NCBI GenBank assembly: GCA_903921135.1
Contig: CAIXOY010000280.1
Location: 1-27,789 of the forward strand
Length of the DNA: 27,789 nucleotides
Direction: 5' to 3'
Origin: an uncultured Gammaproteobacteria bacterium
GTDB lineage: Bacteria > Pseudomonadota > Gammaproteobacteria > Pseudomonadales > UBA5518
Shown here: piece by piece, positions 23,910 through 27,789 of the stretch
How positions within the stretch are numbered: the stretch's first letter is position 1
How the letters are laid out: the number at the start of each line of letters is the position of its first letter
Program-made: the position numbers and the translations under genes
The notes under the pieces: model-generated
What the model saw: only the letters and a program-made list of their open reading frames with translations
Database searches by the model: none
Told to the model about the DNA's origin: nothing

Positions 23910-24923
23910 ATGAAACTCGCCTCTCTCAAGCACGGTCGCGACGGCCGTCTGGTTCTGGTCTCACGCGATCTGCGTCGCGCAGTCGACGCCACGCATATCG
24001 CCCCCACATTGCAGGCTGCGCTGGATGACTGGGAGCGCTGCGCGCCGGAGTTGCAGGAGATCTACACGGAGCTGAATGCAGGCGACGCCCCCGGTGCCTT
24101 CGGCTTCGACGAGGGCGCCTGTGCAGCCCCCTTGCCCCGCGCCTTCCAATGGGCCGACGGCAGCGCCTACGTGAACCACGTCGAACTGGTGCGCAAGGCC
24201 CGCGGCGCGGAGATGCCCGAGTCCTTCTGGACCGATCCGCTCATGTACCAAGGCGCCTCCGACGAGATGCTCGGCGCGCGGGAGGACATCGTTGCCGGCA
24301 GCGAGGACTGGGGCATCGATTTCGAGGGCGAAGTGGCGGTCATCACCGGAGACGTGCCGATGGGCACGGACGCGCTCGCCGCGCGCCGTCACATCCGGCT
24401 CCTGATGCTGGTGAACGATGTCTCGCTGCGCGGCCTCATTCCCGGCGAACTGGCGAAGGGCTTCGGCTTCTTCCAGTCCAAACCCGCGAGCGCGTTTTCG
24501 CCCGTCGCCATTACGCCGGACGAACTCGGCAGCGCCTGGCAGGACGCCAAGGTACATCTGCCCTTGCTCTCTTCCCTGAACGGCGCTCCCTTCGGCAAAC
24601 CCGATGCGGGCGTGGACATGACTTTCGATTTCGGCCAACTGATTGCGCATGTGGCCCGTACCCGCAATCTGGTCGCAGGCTCCATCGTGGGTTCGGGCAC
24701 GGTCTCGAACCGCCAGGGCACGGGGCACGGCAGCCGCATCGATGAAGGCGGCGTGGGGTACTCCTGCATCGCGGAAATACGCATGATCGAAACCATACGC
24801 GACGGCAAACCCGCCACGCCCTTCATGCGCTTCGGCGACAGGGTACGCATCGAGATGCAGGACGCGCGCGGCGCCTCGATCTTCGGCGCCATAGACCAGC
24901 AGGTGCGCCGCGCGGGTAGCTGA
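23910..24923 (+). CDS. fumarylacetoacetate hydrolase family protein
   Basis: A 337-residue FAH-fold enzyme. The likely metal ligands are D109 (TDPLMYQG), E139 and E141 (IDFEGEVAVITG) and D170 (VNDVSLR). K191 (QSKPASAFSP) matches the family's catalytic lysine. GSGTVSNRQGTGHGSR is the substrate-side loop. It should cut a carbon-carbon bond in an acylpyruvate or fumarylacetoacetate-type product. It starts 24 bases after the MBL gene with GGAAG upstream. With the dioxygenase it supports a homogentisate-like route, though no maleylacetoacetate isomerase gene is visible. The shorter length compared with classical FAH (about 430) suggests the bacterial short form, so the exact substrate is open. Confidence 0.9.
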   Translation: MKLASLKHGRDGRLVLVSRDLRRAVDATHIAPTLQAALDDWERCAPELQEIYTELNAGDAPGAFGFDEGACAAPLPRAFQWADGSAYVNHVELVRKARGAEMPESFWTDPLMYQGASDEMLGAREDIVAGSEDWGIDFEGEVAVITGDVPMGTDALAARRHIRLLMLVNDVSLRGLIPGELAKGFGFFQSKPASAFSPVAITPDELGSAWQDAKVHLPLLSSLNGAPFGKPDAGVDMTFDFGQLIAHVARTRNLVAGSIVGSGTVSNRQGTGHGSRIDEGGVGYSCIAEIRMIETIRDGKPATPFMRFGDRVRIEMQDARGASIFGAIDQQVRRAGS

Positions 24924-24958
24924 TACCCTACGGGCACAACCACCGGGAGTCCTCCGGC

Positions 24959-26032
24959 ATGCTGATCTTCAGGCAACTTTTCGATCCCGTATCCTCCACC
25001 TACACCTACCTGCTGGCAGACCGCGAGAGCGGCGAGGCCTTGCTGATAGATCCGGTCTTCGAGCAAGTACCGCGAGACGCGGCCCTGCTCTCGGAACTCG
25101 GTCTGCGACTCATCGCCACCATCGATACCCACGTGCACGCGGATCACGTTACCGGCGCGTGGCTGCTGCACGAGCGCATGGGAAGCGAGATCGCGCTGTC
25201 GGCGGCCAGCAAGGCAGCGGGCGTTACGCGAGCGCTGCAACACGGTGATCGCATCACCTTCGGCAGCCGCTGGATCGAGGCGCTGTCCACGCCAGGCCAC
25301 ACGGATGGCTGCATGAGCTATGTGCTGGATGATCGGAGCATGGCCTTCAGCGGCGACTGCCTGCTGATCCGCGGCAGCGGCCGCACCGATTTCCAGCAGG
25401 GTGATGCGCACCGCATGTTCCGCTCGGTGCACGAGCAACTCTTCAGCCTGCCCGATGATTGCCTGCTGTACCCGGGTCACGACTACCGCGGCCTGACCGT
25501 GAGCAGCGTGGCCGAGGAAAAACGCTTCAATCCGCGTCTGGGCGCGGGCATCCAGGAAGATGATTTCGCCGGCTACATGGCGCACCTCAACCTGCCGCAC
25601 CCGCGGCAACTTGCAGTGGCGGTACCCGCAAACCTGCGCTGCGGCCGGCCAGAGTCATCAGCCACGGCGGAACACGCGCAGGACTGGGCACCGCTCAGTT
25701 TCAGCTTTGCCGGCATCTGGGAAATCACGCCTCAGGCGCTCGAGGAAGCACCGCCCGGGATCCAGATCGTGGATGTGCGCGAGCAGGATGAATTCGACGG
25801 AGCGCTGGGCCACATCGCAGAGGCGGTGCCGATGCCGCTCGGGGAACTGCAGCAACTCTCGATGGCGCTGGACCGTGCGCGTCCGGTTGTCTGTGCGTGC
25901 CGCTCGGGCGCTCGCTCGGCGCAAGCGGTCGTGCTGCTGCAGAAAGCGGGGTTCACGCGTGTGGCGAACCTCGCCGGCGGGATGTTGCGCTGGCGCGCCG
26001 AGGGCCACCGCGTGCAAGGTGGCAGCAACTAG
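24959..26032 (+). CDS. persulfide dioxygenase-rhodanese fusion
   Basis: A 357-residue fusion. Residues 1 to about 235 are an ETHE1-like MBL fold with a complete THVHADH motif (H58, H60, D62, H63), H114 (TPGHTDG), D133 (FSGDCLL) and H174 (YPGHDY). Residues about 250-357 are a rhodanese domain with the active-site loop CRSGAR (C314). Such fusions, known from Burkholderia, oxidise glutathione persulfide to sulfite and move sulfane sulfur to or from thiosulfate. GGGAG precedes the ATG, 35 bases after the FAH gene. Its link to aromatic breakdown is unclear; it may simply share the transcript. Confidence 0.93.
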   Translation: MLIFRQLFDPVSSTYTYLLADRESGEALLIDPVFEQVPRDAALLSELGLRLIATIDTHVHADHVTGAWLLHERMGSEIALSAASKAAGVTRALQHGDRITFGSRWIEALSTPGHTDGCMSYVLDDRSMAFSGDCLLIRGSGRTDFQQGDAHRMFRSVHEQLFSLPDDCLLYPGHDYRGLTVSSVAEEKRFNPRLGAGIQEDDFAGYMAHLNLPHPRQLAVAVPANLRCGRPESSATAEHAQDWAPLSFSFAGIWEITPQALEEAPPGIQIVDVREQDEFDGALGHIAEAVPMPLGELQQLSMALDRARPVVCACRSGARSAQAVVLLQKAGFTRVANLAGGMLRWRAEGHRVQGGSN

Positions 26033-26049
26033 AAAACAGGAGACGCCGG

Positions 26050-26949
26050 ATGCGCTGGAAAGACGGCCGCCGCAGCGACAACATCGACGACCTGCGCGGA
26101 GAAATGGGCCCTCGCGCCGCAGGGGCTGCGCCGCTCATCCTGCTGCGCCTCCTCCCCCTGCTCTTCCGCACCCGCGGCGGTCGCGTGCTGCTGGTGATTG
26201 GCCTGATCGGCTATGCGGGCGCCCGCATGTTGGGGATCGACCCGCTGGCCGGTGTCGGCACACCGGTACCCCAAGGGGGCGCAGCGCGCAGCATCCCTCC
26301 CGAAGAACAGCAATTGGCTGAGTTCGTCTCGGTGGTGCTTGCCGACACCGAAGACAGCTGGCGCGCGATCTTCGCCCAATCGGGAAAGCGCTATGAGGAG
26401 CCGCGTCTGGTGCTCTTCCGCAACGGCGTGCGCTCGGCCTGTGGCACGGCCAGTTCCGCGGTTGGCCCCTTCTACTGCCCGGGCGACAGGAAGGTCTATC
26501 TCGATCTCGCCTTCTTCGATGATCTGCAGCAGCGCTTCGGTGCCCCCGGTGATTTCGCGCAGGCCTATGTGATCGCACACGAGGTGGGCCACCACGTGCA
26601 GACCTTGCTCGGCGTGTCCGCGCAGGTGCAACAGGCCGGAGCAAAACTCGATGACGCAGGCCGCAACCGTCTCTCGGTGCGCCAGGAACTGCAGGCCGAT
26701 TGCTTCGCCGGTGTGTGGGGCCACATGGCCAACCGGGAACGACAGGTGCTGGAGCCGGGCGACCTCGAGGAAGCGCTCGTCGCGGCTACCGCGATCGGTG
26801 ACGACCGGCTGCAAAGAAAAGCACAGGGCCGCGTCGTGCCTGACAGTTTCACGCACGGCAGCTCCGAGCAGCGCGAACGCTGGTTCCGGCGCGGATTCGA
26901 GTCGGGTGACCCGGGCATCTGCGATACCTTCTCCGCGAAAACGCTCTGA
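26050..26949 (+). CDS. YpfJ-type neutral zinc metallopeptidase
   Basis: A 299-residue protein starting MRWKDGRRSDNIDD, the conserved opening of the YpfJ/KPN_02809 family. A membrane anchor lies at about residues 28-58 and a zincin motif HEVGHH at residues 177-182, with H177 and H181 as zinc ligands and E178 as catalyst. A later ELQADCFAGVWGH may supply the third ligand. It is probably an inner-membrane-anchored protease with a domain outside the cytoplasm; its substrate is unknown. AGGAG precedes the ATG, 17 bases after the fusion gene. Confidence 0.9.
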   Translation: MRWKDGRRSDNIDDLRGEMGPRAAGAAPLILLRLLPLLFRTRGGRVLLVIGLIGYAGARMLGIDPLAGVGTPVPQGGAARSIPPEEQQLAEFVSVVLADTEDSWRAIFAQSGKRYEEPRLVLFRNGVRSACGTASSAVGPFYCPGDRKVYLDLAFFDDLQQRFGAPGDFAQAYVIAHEVGHHVQTLLGVSAQVQQAGAKLDDAGRNRLSVRQELQADCFAGVWGHMANRERQVLEPGDLEEALVAATAIGDDRLQRKAQGRVVPDSFTHGSSEQRERWFRRGFESGDPGICDTFSAKTL

Positions 26950-26961
26950 GGTGGCACGCGC

Positions 26962-27774
26962 ATGACCATGCTCTCGGGACAAGCCGCCATCGTTACCGGC
27001 GCCGGCGGCGCGATCGGCAGGGCCACGGCGCGGCTCCTGGCGCGCCAAGGTGCATGGGTACTGTGTGCGGATCGCAATGCAGACACGGCTGCGCGCACCG
27101 CTGATGCGATTCTTGCTGCAGGAGGACATGCGCTGTCGGTCAAAGCAGACATCACCGACGAAGCAGAGGTCGCCGCGATGGTGGCCGCAGCAGTGGCGGC
27201 CTTCGGCGCGCTTGGCGTGCTGGTAAACAACGCCGGCGGCAGTTCGCGACGCGACGTGGACATCGCGAGCATGGACGCAGCCGTGTGGGACCGCACCATG
27301 GCGCTGAACGCCCGGGGCACGATGCTCTGCTGCAAGCACGCGCTACTGCAAATGCTCGCGCAGGGTGCAGGCGCGATCGTGAACATCTCCTCGGGCGCGG
27401 CTACCGCAGGGCAATTGAGCATGCCCGCCTATGCGGCCTCCAAGAGCGCAGTGCTGGCGCTCACCCGCGCCATTGCAACTCAGCATGGTCGGGAGGGGAT
27501 CCGCTGCAACGCGATCACGCCGGGGCTGATCCTCCACGAGAACCTCGCCCCGCACTACCCCGAAGCGCACGTGCGTATCGATGCGGCGAATATCCTGAGC
27601 CCGCGACAGGGCACCGTGGACGACATCGCCAACGCCGTGCTGTTCCTCGCGTCGGAGATGTCTGCCTTCGTGAACGGACACGTGCTGCCGGTGGACGGCG
27701 GGCTCTTCGCCCACACGCCCACGTATGCACAAACGCTGGAACTGGGCCTCGACAGTCTGAGCCTGCGCAATTAG
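26962..27774 (+). CDS. short-chain dehydrogenase/reductase
   Basis: A 270-residue classical SDR with the NAD(P) motif TGAGGAIG near residue 12, NNAGG (89-93), and the active site N116, S144 (NISSG), Y157 and K161 (YAASK). The acidic residue after the second strand (CADRN) suggests NAD preference. It probably interconverts an alcohol and a ketone in the cytoplasm. GAGGTG precedes the ATG, and the gene starts 12 bases after the metallopeptidase, so it may close the plus-strand run. The substrate is not predictable; a 3-oxoacyl-like or sugar-alcohol role is equally possible. Confidence 0.9.
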   Translation: MTMLSGQAAIVTGAGGAIGRATARLLARQGAWVLCADRNADTAARTADAILAAGGHALSVKADITDEAEVAAMVAAAVAAFGALGVLVNNAGGSSRRDVDIASMDAAVWDRTMALNARGTMLCCKHALLQMLAQGAGAIVNISSGAATAGQLSMPAYAASKSAVLALTRAIATQHGREGIRCNAITPGLILHENLAPHYPEAHVRIDAANILSPRQGTVDDIANAVLFLASEMSAFVNGHVLPVDGGLFAHTPTYAQTLELGLDSLSLRN

Positions 27775-27787
27775 CGCAGGCCCTCAG
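27757..27787 (+). terminator. possible hairpin terminator at window edge
   Basis: CCTGCGC at 27762-27768 pairs with GCGCAGG at 27774-27780 across a 5-base loop. An outer CTGAG (27757-27761) pairs with CTCAG (27783-27787) across a two-base bulge. The stem overlaps the SDR stop codon. The window ends before any T-run could be seen, so a terminator is only suggested. Confidence 0.4.
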
Positions 27788-27789
27788 AC

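Noticed and set aside
24389..25609. 406-codon minus-strand frame across the FAH and persulfide dioxygenase genes
   Set aside because: It spans two unrelated plus-strand genes and the gap between them, and shows no domain signature.

Overview
The window is GC-rich, densely packed bacterial chromosome. The gene content fits a free-living aerobic gammaproteobacterium: a large TonB-dependent receptor, a TPR-sulfotransferase, REP-like GGGAGCGGGC...GCCCGCGA repeats of the Pseudomonas type, a Tat-exported quinoprotein subunit and an aromatic ring-cleavage cluster. A marine Halieaceae-like or pseudomonad-like lineage is possible, but the assignment is inference. I see no tRNA, rRNA, CRISPR array, insertion sequence or phage gene. 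No gene-free gap exceeds about 250 bases.

Region 1 (1-7306, all minus strand) is an amine dehydrogenase operon of the aromatic amine dehydrogenase (aau) type. Transcription order is aldehyde dehydrogenase, aauB (heavy chain), aauE, aauD, aauA (tryptophan tryptophylquinone light chain), a small monohaem cytochrome c, a VOC protein, a flavoprotein monooxygenase-like protein, and a FrnE/DsbA-like protein cut by the window edge. The light chain keeps both cofactor tryptophans (W99 and W150) and the catalytic Asp118. None of the known TTQ maturation genes (mauF, mauG, mauL, mauM, mauN) is present. The flavoprotein therefore stands out as a candidate TTQ-maturation enzyme, by analogy with QhpG of the quinohemoprotein amine dehydrogenase system.

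Region 2 (7307-13473) starts with a strong terminator and a TonB-dependent receptor. A two-gene unit follows, a 2-hydroxyacid dehydrogenase overlapping a TPR-sulfotransferase, and then a short tandem array of a REP-like repeat. The repeat array runs into the 3' end of the next gene and supplies its last residues and stop codon.

Region 3 (13437-18074) has a P2A-type cation ATPase divergent from a SulP-family anion transporter.

Region 4 (18081-27774) is a catabolic island. A MarR regulator and a Bcr/CflA-type exporter face away from a plus-strand run: a homogentisate dioxygenase-like cupin, a group A flavin hydroxylase, a DUF2783 protein, an MBL-fold protein with an eroded metal site, a fumarylacetoacetate hydrolase-family protein, a persulfide dioxygenase-rhodanese fusion, a YpfJ-type zinc metallopeptidase and a short-chain dehydrogenase. 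The first five look like one ring-hydroxylation, ring-cleavage and hydrolysis pathway. Region 1 would turn tyramine or phenylethylamine into arylacetates and region 4 could receive hydroxyphenylacetates through a homogentisate-like intermediate, so the two may be linked. That link is inferred from content only.
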